The notes beneath the pieces were generated by a model. It searched no databases. It worked only from the letters and a program-made list of their open reading frames with translations, and was not told the origin of the DNA. A program made the translations under genes and the position numbers. This document shows, piece after piece, positions 1 to 7,164 of a DNA stretch of 8,695 nucleotides. The stretch covers positions 1 through 8,695 of the forward strand of contig JAICEH010000083.1 in assembly GCA_025924275.1 (NCBI GenBank). Direction: 5' to 3'. Within the stretch, counting starts at the first letter, position 1. The number at the start of each line of letters is the position of its first letter. The stretch comes from Gemmatimonadales bacterium (lineage in GTDB: Bacteria > Gemmatimonadota > Gemmatimonadetes > Gemmatimonadales > GWC2-71-9).

Positions 1-2
1 AC

Positions 3-1991
3 CACCACGCGACCAACACCGGCGCCATCATGGAGCTGGCCACGGCCTATCCCGGCAACACCGGGGTGCGCCCGGCCAGCGTGGCGCCGCTGGCCGAGAT
101 CCTCCGGCTCAACGGGTACAGCACGGCCGCCTTCGGGAAGTACCACGAGACGGCGCCTTGGGAGGTCTCGGTCTCCGGCCCGTTCGACCGGTGGCCCACC
201 CATTCCGGGTTCGACAAGTTCTACGGCTTCATCGGCGGTGAGACCAACCAGTGGGCCCCGACGATCTACGACGGCACGGTCCGGGTCGAGCCGCCGCACG
301 ACCCCGCCTACCACTTCACCACCGACATGACCACGCAGGCGATCGCGTGGATGCGGGCCCAGCAGTCGCTCACGCCCGACAAGCCCTTCTTCGTCTACTA
401 CGCCACCGGCGCCACCCACGCCCCGCACCACGTGCCGAAGGCGTGGGCCGACCGCTACCGGGGCGAGTTCGACGCCGGGTGGGACAGCCTCCGGGCGGCC
501 ACCCTGCGGCGCCAGGTGGAGGCCGGGGTGGTGCCGGCGGGGACGCAGCTCACCGCGCGGCCGGCGGAGATCCCGGGGTGGGATTCCCTTTCGGCCGAGC
601 GGAAGCGGCTCTTCGCGCGGCAGATGGAGGTCTTCGCCGGGTTCGCCGAGCACACCGACCACGAGGTGGGCCGCCTGGTGGAGGCCCTGGAGGGCATGGG
701 GGAGCTGGAGAACACCCTCTTCATCTACATCGTGGGGGACAACGGCGCGAGCGCCGAAGGCGGGCCGGACGGGACCTACAACGAGACCCTGGCGCTCAAC
801 GGCATCGTGAGCGACGTGTCGTCCCAGCTGGGGCACCTCGACGAATGGGGCGGGCCCAACACCTTCCCCCACTTCTCCATCGGGTGGGCCCACGCCGGCA
901 GCACGCCGTTCCAGTGGACCAAGCAGGTGGCCTCCCACTTCGGGGGCACCCGGAACGGGATGGTGGTCCACTGGCCGGCCCGGATCCGCGAGGGGCGGGG
1001 CGGGGTGCGCTCCCAGTTCCACCACGTGATCGACATCGCGCCCACGGTGCTCGAGGCGGCGGGCCTGCCCGAGCCGACCCGTGTCAACGGGACGGAGCAG
1101 CGGCCGATGGACGGCGTCTCGATGCTCTACAGCCTGGCCGACGCGGGCGCCGCTGACCGCCGGACGACGCAGTACTTCGAGATGTTCGGCAACCGGGCGA
1201 TCTACCACGACGGATGGGTGGCGGCCACGCGGCACAGCATCCCGTGGCTGATGGCCAGGAACCCGCCGTTCTCGGAGGACCGCTGGGAGCTGTACCACGT
1301 GGCCGAGGACTTCAGCCAGGCCAACGACCTCGCGGGCGGGAACCCGGCGAAGCTCAAGGAGCTGCAGGACCTCTTCCTCCAGGAGGCGATCCGCAACAAC
1401 GTCCTCCCGCTGGATGACCGGCGTTCCGAGCGGTTCGACCCGTCGATCGCCGGCCGGCCCGACCTGCTGGGGACGCGCACCTCGATGACGGTCCACGAGG
1501 GGATGACCGGGATCTCGCCCAGCGCCTTCATCAACACGATGGGGCGGAGCTACACCGTGACGGCCGAGGTCGAGATCCCCCCGGGGGGCGCCAACGGAGT
1601 GGTGATCGCGCAGGGAGGGCGGTTCGGGGGCTGGGCACTCTACCTCCGGAACGGCCGCCCGGCGGAGGTCTACAACTATGGCGGTCTCCAGCGGACCACG
1701 GTGACGGCGCCGGCAGCCCTGGCGCCGGGCCGCCACACCATCCAGTACACCTTCACCTATGACGGTGGGGCACCCGGTTCCGGCGGGATGAGCCGGCTGG
1801 CCGTGGACGGCAAGCCCGTGGCCGAGCGCCGGGTGGAGCGAACCATGCCGTACTTCCTGTCGGAGGAGGGCGTGGATGTGGGGGCGGACCACGAGACGCC
1901 GGTGACCGACGATTACGGGGCCAACCGCTTCACCGGACGGATCCTCGGTGTCACGGTCGCAGCCGAGCCCGCGCCGGCGGCCGGGACCTAG
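3..1991 (+). CDS. Arylsulfatase (sulfatase family), 5'-truncated
   Basis: This encodes the C-terminal ~662 residues of a sulfatase, which hydrolyses sulfate esters with a formylglycine nucleophile. The frame is open to the window edge and the first codons (HHATNTGAI) fit the family, so the ATG at 30 is internal and the true start lies to the left. The CxPSR/SxPSR maturation motif would also lie upstream and cannot be checked. Visible active-site elements, numbered from the ATG at 30, are GKYHE (35-39), TGATHAPHH (126-134), the metal-binding VGDNG (235-239) and WTKQVASHFGGTRNG (296-310) with the probable catalytic Lys298. After the sulfatase fold, residues ~500-645 form a beta-rich domain (RFGGWALYLRNG at 531-542, DVGAD at 616-620, NRFTGRI at 632-638), typical of large bacterial AtsA-like arylsulfatases. 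Substrate and export are unknown because the N-terminus is missing. The stop overlaps the stop of the convergent chemotaxis gene. Confidence 0.93.
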   Translation, partial: HHATNTGAIMELATAYPGNTGVRPASVAPLAEILRLNGYSTAAFGKYHETAPWEVSVSGPFDRWPTHSGFDKFYGFIGGETNQWAPTIYDGTVRVEPPHDPAYHFTTDMTTQAIAWMRAQQSLTPDKPFFVYYATGATHAPHHVPKAWADRYRGEFDAGWDSLRAATLRRQVEAGVVPAGTQLTARPAEIPGWDSLSAERKRLFARQMEVFAGFAEHTDHEVGRLVEALEGMGELENTLFIYIVGDNGASAEGGPDGTYNETLALNGIVSDVSSQLGHLDEWGGPNTFPHFSIGWAHAGSTPFQWTKQVASHFGGTRNGMVVHWPARIREGRGGVRSQFHHVIDIAPTVLEAAGLPEPTRVNGTEQRPMDGVSMLYSLADAGAADRRTTQYFEMFGNRAIYHDGWVAATRHSIPWLMARNPPFSEDRWELYHVAEDFSQANDLAGGNPAKLKELQDLFLQEAIRNNVLPLDDRRSERFDPSIAGRPDLLGTRTSMTVHEGMTGISPSAFINTMGRSYTVTAEVEIPPGGANGVVIAQGGRFGGWALYLRNGRPAEVYNYGGLQRTTVTAPAALAPGRHTIQYTFTYDGGAPGSGGMSRLAVDGKPVAERRVERTMPYFLSEEGVDVGADHETPVTDDYGANRFTGRILGVTVAAEPAPAAGT

Positions 1992-2002
1992 ACCCGGAAG
2001 CC
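1976..2002. terminator. Small hairpin over the shared convergent stop codons
   Basis: CCGGG (1981-1985) pairs with CCCGG (1993-1997) around a 7-nt loop ACCTAGA. Beyond a 2x2 internal loop, GGC (1976-1978) pairs with GCC (2000-2002). The loop contains the CTAG that supplies both stop codons, so the structure is nearly symmetric for transcription from either side. Neither side has a T-tract, so it is not a classical intrinsic terminator. It could be a weak bidirectional terminator or an mRNA 3'-end structure, or could arise by chance in GC-rich DNA. Confidence 0.3.
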
Positions 2003-3274
2003 CCCCACGGCGCCGGTGAGGCGCTCCGCGGCCTCGGCGAGATGGTGCGCCGAGGCCGCGATCTCCTGGGTCGAGGCGGACAGCTGCTCGGCGGCGGCCG
2101 CGATCTCCTCGGCCGACGCGGCGTAGTCCTCGGTGCCGGCGGAGACGTCGCGCATCCGCTCACCGATCCCTCCCACCAGGGTCCGCACCTCGTCAGCCGA
2201 CTGCGAGATCCGCCGGGTCCAGGCATCGGTGGCGTCGGCGTCGGCGGCGACCCGCGCGAGCCCCTCGGCGGCGGCCCGGGCCGCGTCCCGCGCCGCCAGG
2301 CCGCCCTGGCCCAGCAGGAGGAGGCGCTCCCTCGCGGTCCGCACCCGCTCGACCACCTGCTCCACGGTGGCGCTGGTGGTGGCGGCCGCCTGCTGGGCCT
2401 GGCCAGCGAGCTTCCGCACCTCCTCCGCCACCACCCCGAAGCCCCGTCCCGCGCCCTGCACGTCGCCCCGCGAGGCCTCGATGGCGGCGTTGAGCGCCAG
2501 CATGTGGGTCTGCTTGGCGATGGCCTTGGTCTGGGCGATGAAGGCCTCGATCTGGGCCGAGGACTCGCCCAGTGCCTCGGCGTCGGCTGCGGCGCGCTCC
2601 GCCTCCCCGGCGAGCCGCTCGAGCTCGGCGGTGCTGGCGTCCAGCCGCTCCCGGTGGGCGCGGGCGAGCCGGGCCAGCGCGGCGTTCCGCTCCGCCGCCT
2701 CGACCGCCCCGGCGGCCAGCGCCTCCACGATGGCCAGGATGCGGGAAGCGTCGTCGGCGGCGGCGCGCACCGTCTGCGCCTGGCGGTTGGCCCGCTCGGT
2801 GAGGTCGCCAGTGGTCCCGGCCACCTCCTGGGTGGAGGCGGACATCGCCTCGGTGGAGGCGGAGATCTGCTGGGCCATCGCGGCCGCCTCGGCGGACGCG
2901 TTCCGGATGGCACCCACCAGGTCGCGGAGGCTCCCGACCATCCGGCCGATGCCGCTGGTGAGCGGGTCGCGGGCGGAGCCCTCGACCTCGGCCCGGAGGT
3001 CCCCCGCCGCCACCGCGGCGGCCACGGCCTCTGCCGCGTCAAGCTGGCGGAACACGCGGCGCTCGAGCCAGGCCGCGACGAGCCACGCCACCAGGAGGAG
3101 CGTCGCCGCCACCACGCCCAGGGTGGCCGGCAGCTCGGCCGGCGCGGGCCCGAGCCCGGCGAACCGGTGGAGCGCCCAGAGGGCGGCGGCGGCGGCGAGG
3201 ACGGCGAGGAGCCAGAAGCCGCCGAGGACGCGCGCCACGACGAGCGAGGGAACGCCGGCGAACCAGCGGGACAT
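1988..3274 (-). CDS. Methyl-accepting chemotaxis protein without periplasmic sensor domain
   Basis: This is a 428-residue chemoreceptor-like protein. Two hydrophobic helices (~13-35 and ~48-70) flank a loop of only about 12 residues, so no periplasmic ligand-binding domain is present. A HAMP-like linker follows (~70-121, with AAGDL at 89-93 and RDPLTSGIGRM at 102-112). The rest is a long Ala/Glu-rich coiled-coil signalling domain. Its hairpin tip (~250-290) carries the CheA/CheW-contact signature, LALNAAIEAS at 259-268 and GFGVVAEEVRKLA at 278-290. Related Ser/Thr/Glu-rich segments in both arms (SASTQEVA at 145-152, SASTQEIA at 399-406) resemble the adaptation region. The signal probably comes from the membrane or from HAMP, as in energy or redox sensing, but this is inferred. 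No che genes are adjacent. The tip has an unusual His257 and a two-residue insertion (see findings). The start is the ATG at 3274, with only a weak G-rich ribosome site. Confidence 0.92.
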   Translation of the reverse strand: MSRWFAGVPSLVVARVLGGFWLLAVLAAAAALWALHRFAGLGPAPAELPATLGVVAATLLLVAWLVAAWLERRVFRQLDAAEAVAAAVAAGDLRAEVEGSARDPLTSGIGRMVGSLRDLVGAIRNASAEAAAMAQQISASTEAMSASTQEVAGTTGDLTERANRQAQTVRAAADDASRILAIVEALAAGAVEAAERNAALARLARAHRERLDASTAELERLAGEAERAAADAEALGESSAQIEAFIAQTKAIAKQTHMLALNAAIEASRGDVQGAGRGFGVVAEEVRKLAGQAQQAAATTSATVEQVVERVRTARERLLLLGQGGLAARDAARAAAEGLARVAADADATDAWTRRISQSADEVRTLVGGIGERMRDVSAGTEDYAASAEEIAAAAEQLSASTQEIAASAHHLAEAAERLTGAVGGFRV

Positions 3275-3314
3275 TGGGCCCCCGGAAGTGGGGTGGTGAC
3301 GGGTGGTCGGAGGA

Positions 3315-3344
3315 AGGTTACGAACCCCTCCCCCCAGGCAGCAA
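3315..3344 (-). promoter_or_regulatory. Candidate promoter for the chemotaxis receptor gene
   Basis: On the minus strand, TTGCTG (3344-3339) lies 18 nt from TAACCT (3320-3315). These match the -35 TTG and the key T, A and final T of the -10 hexamer. Predicted initiation is near 3308, giving a leader of about 34 nt before the ATG at 3274. It lies in the 142-nt gap between divergent genes, where a promoter is expected. For leuS in the other direction only a -10-like TAGATT (3376-3381) was seen, with no convincing -35 partner. Confidence 0.35.
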
Positions 3345-3416
3345 GCGCCGCGGCCCGCGGCCGTCGCATCCCGCTTAGATTCCCCCGCTGGCCCTCACCC
3401 GTTCCCGACCCGACGC

Positions 3417-5873
3417 ATGACCGATCGCCGACCCGACGCCGCCTCCTACGACCCGCAGGCCGTCGAGGCCAAGTGGCAGGCCCGCTGGGCCGAACGCCGC
3501 ACCAACGAGGTCGACCTCGATCGCCCGGCGCGGCCGTTCTACAACCTGATGATGTTCCCCTATCCCTCCGCCGAGGGGCTGCACGTGGGGAACATGTTCG
3601 CCTTCACGGGCAGCGACTGCTACGGCCGGTTCAAGCGGCTCCAGGGCCACGACGTGTTCGAGCCGATCGGGTTCGATGCCTTCGGGATCCACAGCGAGAA
3701 CTACGCCATCAAGCTCGGCATCCACCCGGCGGAACTGATCCCGCGGAACATCGCCAACTTCACCCGCCAGCTCACCCGGATCGGGGGGATGTTCGCCTGG
3801 GAGCACGCCGTCTCCACCACGGACCCGGCGTACTACAAGTGGACCCAGTGGATCTTCCTCCAGCTCCTCAAGGCGGGGAAGGCGTACAAGAAGCAGGCCG
3901 CGGTCAACTGGTGCCCGAGCTGCAAGACGGTGCTGGCCAACGAGCAGGTGGTGGACGGCCACTGCGAGCGGTGCGGCACCGCGGTCGAGCAGCGCCTGCT
4001 GGAGCAGTGGTTCTTCCGGATCACCGACTACGCGGAGCGGCTGCTCGCGAACCTGGACGACCGCACGAAGATGGACTGGTCGGAGACGACCACCACCGCC
4101 CAGCGGAACTGGATCGGCCGCTCGGAGGGCGCGGAGCTCGACTTCGCCCTCGAGGGAGGCGGCGCCATCCGGGTGTTCACCACCCGGGCGGACACGGTGT
4201 TCGGCGCCAGCTTCATGGTGCTGGCGCCGGAGCACCCGCTGGTGGACCGGGTCACGACCCCGGACCGCGTGGCGGACGTCGAGGCCTACCGCCGGGCGGT
4301 GGCCCGGCAGGACCTGGTGAGCCGGAAGGTGGCCGAGAAGGAGAAGACCGGGGTCTTCACCGGCGGGTTCGCCACCAACCCCGCCACCGGCCGGCCGGTG
4401 CCGGTCTGGGTGGCCGACTACGTGCTGATGGAGTACGGCACCGGGGCCATCATGGCGGTGCCGGGTCATGACGCGCGGGACTTCGAGTTCGCGGGGAGGC
4501 ACGGGCTCCCGGTGGTGCGCGTGGTGGCCGGCCAGGGCGAGGACGCCGGCACCCCGCTGGTCGAGCCGTTCGTCGAGAACACCGGGGGGCGGCTGGTCAA
4601 CTCCGGGCGGTTCGACGGCCTCGCGGTGCCGGAGGCCAAGCGGGCCGTGGTCGAGTGGCTCGCGGGGCGGGGAACCGCGGTGGCGAAGGTCCGTTACCGC
4701 CTCCACGACTGGACGATCTCGCGGCAGCGCTACTGGGGACCGCCGATCCCGGTCATCTACTGCGACGGCTGCGGCACGGTCCCGGTGCCGGAGAACCAGC
4801 TCCCGGTGCTGCTGCCGCCCATCGAGGACTTCCGGCCCGACGACAGCGGCATCTCGCCGCTCGCCCGCCACGAGGAGTGGTACTACGTCCCCTGCCCGTC
4901 CTGCGGGGCCCGGGCGCGGCGCGAGACCGACGTGTCGGACACCTTCCTCGACTCGGCGTGGTACCACCTGCGCTATCCGAGCACCGACTTCGCGGACCGC
5001 CCGTTCGACCCGGCCCGCACCGCCACCTGGTGCCCGGTGACGATGTACATCGGCGGGAACGAGCACGCGGTGCTCCACCTGCTCTACAGCCGGTTCATCG
5101 CGATGGTGCTCGGGGACCTCGGCCTCCTGGGCTTCGAGGAGCCCTTCCGCCGGTTCCGGGCCCACGGGCTCATCGTCAAGGACGGCGCCAAGATGTCGAA
5201 GTCGCGGGGCAACGTGGTGGTGCCGGACGAGTACATCGCGAAGTGGGGCGCCGACACCTTCCGGCTCTACCTGATGTTCCTCGGCCCGTTCCAGGAAGGC
5301 GGCGACTTCCGCGACGAGGGCATCAGCGGGCCGCGCCGCTTCCTCGACAAGGTGTGGGCCCTGGTGGAGCAGTGCGAGGGCACCACCCTCACCGGGAGCG
5401 AACTGCACCGGGGCGTGGTGGTGAAGTGGCACCAGACCAAGCGGAAGGTCACCGAGGCGATGGAGGCGCTCAGCTACAACACCGCCATCGCCGCCCAGAT
5501 GGAGCTGCTCAACACGGTGCGGGAGTCGAACTGCTGCGAGCGGCACCTGGTGAAGGAGATGCTGGTGATGCTGGCCCCGTTCGCCCCCCACTTCGCCGAG
5601 GAGTGCTGGGCCCGACTGGGGCACGAGACCAGCATCTTCGACGCGGCGTGGCCGGCCTGGGACGAGGCGCTCACCGTGGAGGACCGGATCGAGATCGTGG
5701 TCCAGGTGAACGGGAAGACCCGGTCGCGGGTGGAAGTGGCCCGGGGGGCGGGGGAGGCGGCGGTGGTGGCGGCGGCCGTGGCCGACGAGACCGCGCGCCG
5801 GTTCGTGGACGGGAAGGAGATCCGGAAGAAGATCTACGTGCCCGGGCGGCTGGTGAACCTGGTGGTGGGGTGA
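3417..5873 (+). CDS. leuS: Leucyl-tRNA synthetase
   Basis: This 818-residue class I synthetase attaches leucine to tRNA-Leu in the cytoplasm and edits mischarged tRNA. The HIGH-type motif is HVGN (56-59) after FPYPSAEGL, and the KMSKS loop is at 592-596. A first zinc module uses C166/C169 and C183/C186, and a second ribbon C449/C452 and C493/C496. The CP1 editing domain keeps the Thr-rich segment TTRADT (255-260, with Ala where many family members have Pro) and GTGAIMAVPGHDARDFEFA (341-359) with the conserved Asp352, so editing is probably intact. The C-terminal domain (~755-818, VQVNGKTRSRV, EIRKKIYVPGRLVN) is complete. HGLIVKDG runs directly into KMSKS, so the leucine-specific insertion known from E. 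coli is absent. The ATG at 3417 gives a normal N-terminus; an upstream in-frame ATG at 3303 would add 38 Pro/Arg-rich residues not expected in the family. No Shine-Dalgarno sequence is evident. Confidence 0.98.
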   Translation: MTDRRPDAASYDPQAVEAKWQARWAERRTNEVDLDRPARPFYNLMMFPYPSAEGLHVGNMFAFTGSDCYGRFKRLQGHDVFEPIGFDAFGIHSENYAIKLGIHPAELIPRNIANFTRQLTRIGGMFAWEHAVSTTDPAYYKWTQWIFLQLLKAGKAYKKQAAVNWCPSCKTVLANEQVVDGHCERCGTAVEQRLLEQWFFRITDYAERLLANLDDRTKMDWSETTTTAQRNWIGRSEGAELDFALEGGGAIRVFTTRADTVFGASFMVLAPEHPLVDRVTTPDRVADVEAYRRAVARQDLVSRKVAEKEKTGVFTGGFATNPATGRPVPVWVADYVLMEYGTGAIMAVPGHDARDFEFAGRHGLPVVRVVAGQGEDAGTPLVEPFVENTGGRLVNSGRFDGLAVPEAKRAVVEWLAGRGTAVAKVRYRLHDWTISRQRYWGPPIPVIYCDGCGTVPVPENQLPVLLPPIEDFRPDDSGISPLARHEEWYYVPCPSCGARARRETDVSDTFLDSAWYHLRYPSTDFADRPFDPARTATWCPVTMYIGGNEHAVLHLLYSRFIAMVLGDLGLLGFEEPFRRFRAHGLIVKDGAKMSKSRGNVVVPDEYIAKWGADTFRLYLMFLGPFQEGGDFRDEGISGPRRFLDKVWALVEQCEGTTLTGSELHRGVVVKWHQTKRKVTEAMEALSYNTAIAAQMELLNTVRESNCCERHLVKEMLVMLAPFAPHFAEECWARLGHETSIFDAAWPAWDEALTVEDRIEIVVQVNGKTRSRVEVARGAGEAAVVAAAVADETARRFVDGKEIRKKIYVPGRLVNLVVG

Positions 5874-5899
5874 GCCATGGACCGACCGGGCGGCCGGAC

Positions 5900-5916
5900 G
5901 TTTCAGGCCCTGAAAC
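5900..5916. promoter_or_regulatory. Perfect 17-nt palindrome between leuS and the sigma factor gene
   Basis: GTTTCAGG-C-CCTGAAAC is a perfect inverted repeat with 8-nt arms around one central base. It lies 26 nt after the leuS stop and 86 nt before the sigma factor ATG, in a 129-nt gap. As RNA it could fold into a 7-bp stem with a 3-nt loop, but no T-tract follows, so terminator function is uncertain. As DNA it looks like a dimer-binding operator. A -10-like TAGGAT (5936-5941) lies 19 nt downstream, so a bound protein could cover a promoter for the sigma cluster. Its half-site context GACGTTTC (5897-5904) recurs at 5968-5975. Confidence 0.4.
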
Positions 5917-6002
5917 ATCCACTCCAAAGCCGGCGTAGGATGAGGGGTTCTGCCGGGGCCGGGGTGCGACGTTTCCCCCCCTCCCGGCATCCCTAGAACG
6001 AC

Positions 6003-6557
6003 ATGTCCCGGACCCTGGTGATGGATTCCTTCCTCCTGGCGGACGCCGAGTCGGTCGTGGCGCGGGCACGCGCCGGCGACCCCGCGGCGCTGGAGGCCAT
6101 CTACCGGGCGTTCGAATCCCCCGTCTACAACCTGGCCCGCCGCATCTGCCGCTCGGTCGAGGACGCCGAGGACGTGCTGCAGGAGACCTTCTTCGAGGTC
6201 TGCCGCAGCATCCGGAGCTTCCGGGCGGAGGGGAGCCTCTGGGGCTGGATCCGCACCATCGCCGCGAGCAAGGCGCTCATGCGGCTCCGCCGGAACAAGT
6301 ACCGGGACACCGACGAGCTGCACGACGAGGTGATGGCCTTCCGCCGGGAGGACGTGGGCCTGCGCATGGACCTGGAGGCGGCGCTCGAGCGGCTCTCGGA
6401 CACCGCCCGCGTGGTGGTCTGGCTGCACGACGTCGAGGGCTATACCCACGACGAGATCGCGGCACTGATGGGGAAGACGACGAGCTTTTCCAAGTCGCAG
6501 CTCGCGCGCGCCCACCAGCGGCTCCGCCGGTGGCTGGGCGAGGAGGTGCCGGCGTGA
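6003..6557 (+). CDS. ECF-family RNA polymerase sigma factor
   Basis: This is a 184-residue extracytoplasmic-function sigma factor that would direct RNA polymerase to a dedicated promoter set. Region 2 spans ~17-95, with the core-binding and -10 recognition segment AEDVLQETFFEV (53-64) followed by WGWIRTIAASKALMRLRR (80-97). Region 4 spans ~123-180, a helix-turn-helix ending GYTHDEIAALMGKTTSFSK and then SQLARAHQRLRRWL, the -35-binding part. Regions 1.1 and 3 are absent, as usual for the group. An alternative ATG at 6021 would remove six residues without touching a domain; neither start has a clear Shine-Dalgarno sequence. The stop codon overlaps the GTG start of the anti-sigma gene by four bases, which suggests coupled translation and stoichiometric production. 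ECF genes are commonly autoregulated, but no promoter of a recognisable ECF type was identified here. Confidence 0.95.
   Translation: MSRTLVMDSFLLADAESVVARARAGDPAALEAIYRAFESPVYNLARRICRSVEDAEDVLQETFFEVCRSIRSFRAEGSLWGWIRTIAASKALMRLRRNKYRDTDELHDEVMAFRREDVGLRMDLEAALERLSDTARVVVWLHDVEGYTHDEIAALMGKTTSFSKSQLARAHQRLRRWLGEEVPA
6541..6546 (+). promoter_or_regulatory. Ribosome-binding site that fixes the anti-sigma GTG start
   Basis: AGGAGG lies 7 nt before the GTG at 6554, inside the 3' end of the sigma gene. This is the strongest Shine-Dalgarno sequence in the window. It favours GTG 6554 over the in-frame upstream GTG at 6530, which lies ahead of it. Confidence 0.75.
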
Positions 6558-7162
6558 GCGCGCACCTGTCGCTCGAGCAGCTGCTGGCACTCCGGGAGCC
6601 GGGCACCGAGCCGGGCACGGCGGAGGCACGGGCCCACCTCGCCGCCTGCCCGGCGTGTGCCGGGGAGTTCCGGCTGCTGGAGCAGCGCGCCGCTCGCCTC
6701 CGCGCCCTGCCGAGTCTCCGGCCCCCGCGGGACCAGTGGGGCGCGGTCCGGGCGCGTCTGGCCGACGAGCGCCGCCGCCGCCGGACGCGCTGGGCCGGTG
6801 TCGGCAGCGTGGCGCTGGCCGCCTCGCTCCTGGTGGCCGTGGTGGCCCGGGACCTCGCGACGCCGGCCCCGCTGGAAGCCTCCACCGCGCTCACCGCGGC
6901 GATGGCGCAGTCGCGCGTCCTCGAGGATGCGCTCCGGGCCTACCGACCGGAGGCACGGGTGGTGGACGGGTACACCGCCACCATCGCCGGGGAACTGGAG
7001 GAGCGGATCGCCCGGCTCGACCGGGAGCTCGAATCCTCCCAGTTCCTGGAGGAGCAGGGGGACCGGCACGAGGTGATGCTCCAGCTCTGGCGGGAGCGCG
7101 TGGGGCTGCTGGACGCGCTGGTGGACGTCCACCTCGCCAGCGCGAGCAACGTGGGGCTCTGA
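6554..7162 (+). CDS. Membrane anti-sigma factor with ZAS-type zinc finger
   Basis: This 202-residue protein probably sequesters the sigma factor encoded just upstream. The N-terminal cytoplasmic part carries the zinc motif H28-x3-C32-x2-C35 (AHLAACPAC), characteristic of zinc-binding anti-sigma (ZAS, zf-HC2-like) domains; His4 might be a fourth ligand, although its spacing is unusual. An Arg-rich stretch (73-79) precedes one transmembrane helix (~80-98), giving an N-inside topology. Residues 99-202 would be periplasmic and are mostly helical or coiled-coil (ELEERIARLDRELESS, then LQLWRERVGLLDALVDVHL). This part resembles no sensor domain I recognise. The protein ends in SNVGL, a free hydrophobic C-terminus. 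The gene overlaps the sigma stop (GTGA) and ends 2 nt before the PDZ gene, so the three are almost certainly one transcript. How the factor releases sigma (proteolysis or conformational change) cannot be read from the sequence. Confidence 0.88.
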   Translation: MSAHLSLEQLLALREPGTEPGTAEARAHLAACPACAGEFRLLEQRAARLRALPSLRPPRDQWGAVRARLADERRRRRTRWAGVGSVALAASLLVAVVARDLATPAPLEASTALTAAMAQSRVLEDALRAYRPEARVVDGYTATIAGELEERIARLDRELESSQFLEEQGDRHEVMLQLWRERVGLLDALVDVHLASASNVGL

Positions 7163-7164
7163 CG

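Noticed and set aside
30..1991. Treating the sulfatase as complete from the ATG at 30
   Set aside because: The upstream codons are open and family-like, and the formylglycine maturation motif is missing from the visible part, so the gene is cut by the window edge.
2050..2900. Repeated GGCGG/TCGGCGG-type short motifs in the chemotaxis gene
   Set aside because: They reflect Ala/Glu heptads of the coiled-coil encoded with GC-rich codons, not an independent DNA repeat.
1951..3369. A 472-codon minus-strand open frame over the chemotaxis gene in another frame
   Set aside because: It has Pro/Ser/Arg-rich low-complexity translation, whereas the overlapping 428-residue frame carries a full receptor signature.
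3303..3416. Longer N-terminus for leuS from the ATG at 3303
   Set aside because: The added 38 residues are Pro/Arg-rich and unlike any LeuRS N-terminus, and they would run through the divergent promoter region.
2042..4471. An 809-codon plus-strand open frame across the chemotaxis gene and the first part of leuS
   Set aside because: It is a Gly/Arg-rich shadow of the real reading frames, with no motif and no start signal.
5877..5996. A 39-codon open frame starting 3 nt after the leuS stop, translation Arg/Pro-rich
   Set aside because: It crosses the palindrome and the candidate sigma promoter and shows no domain or membrane segment; likely chance, though a leader peptide cannot be formally excluded.
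3375..6629. A 1084-codon open frame on the minus strand across leuS and the sigma gene
   Set aside because: It is antisense to two clearly conserved genes, rich in Pro/Arg/His/Gly with no recognisable domain, and is explained by the high G+C content suppressing stop codons.
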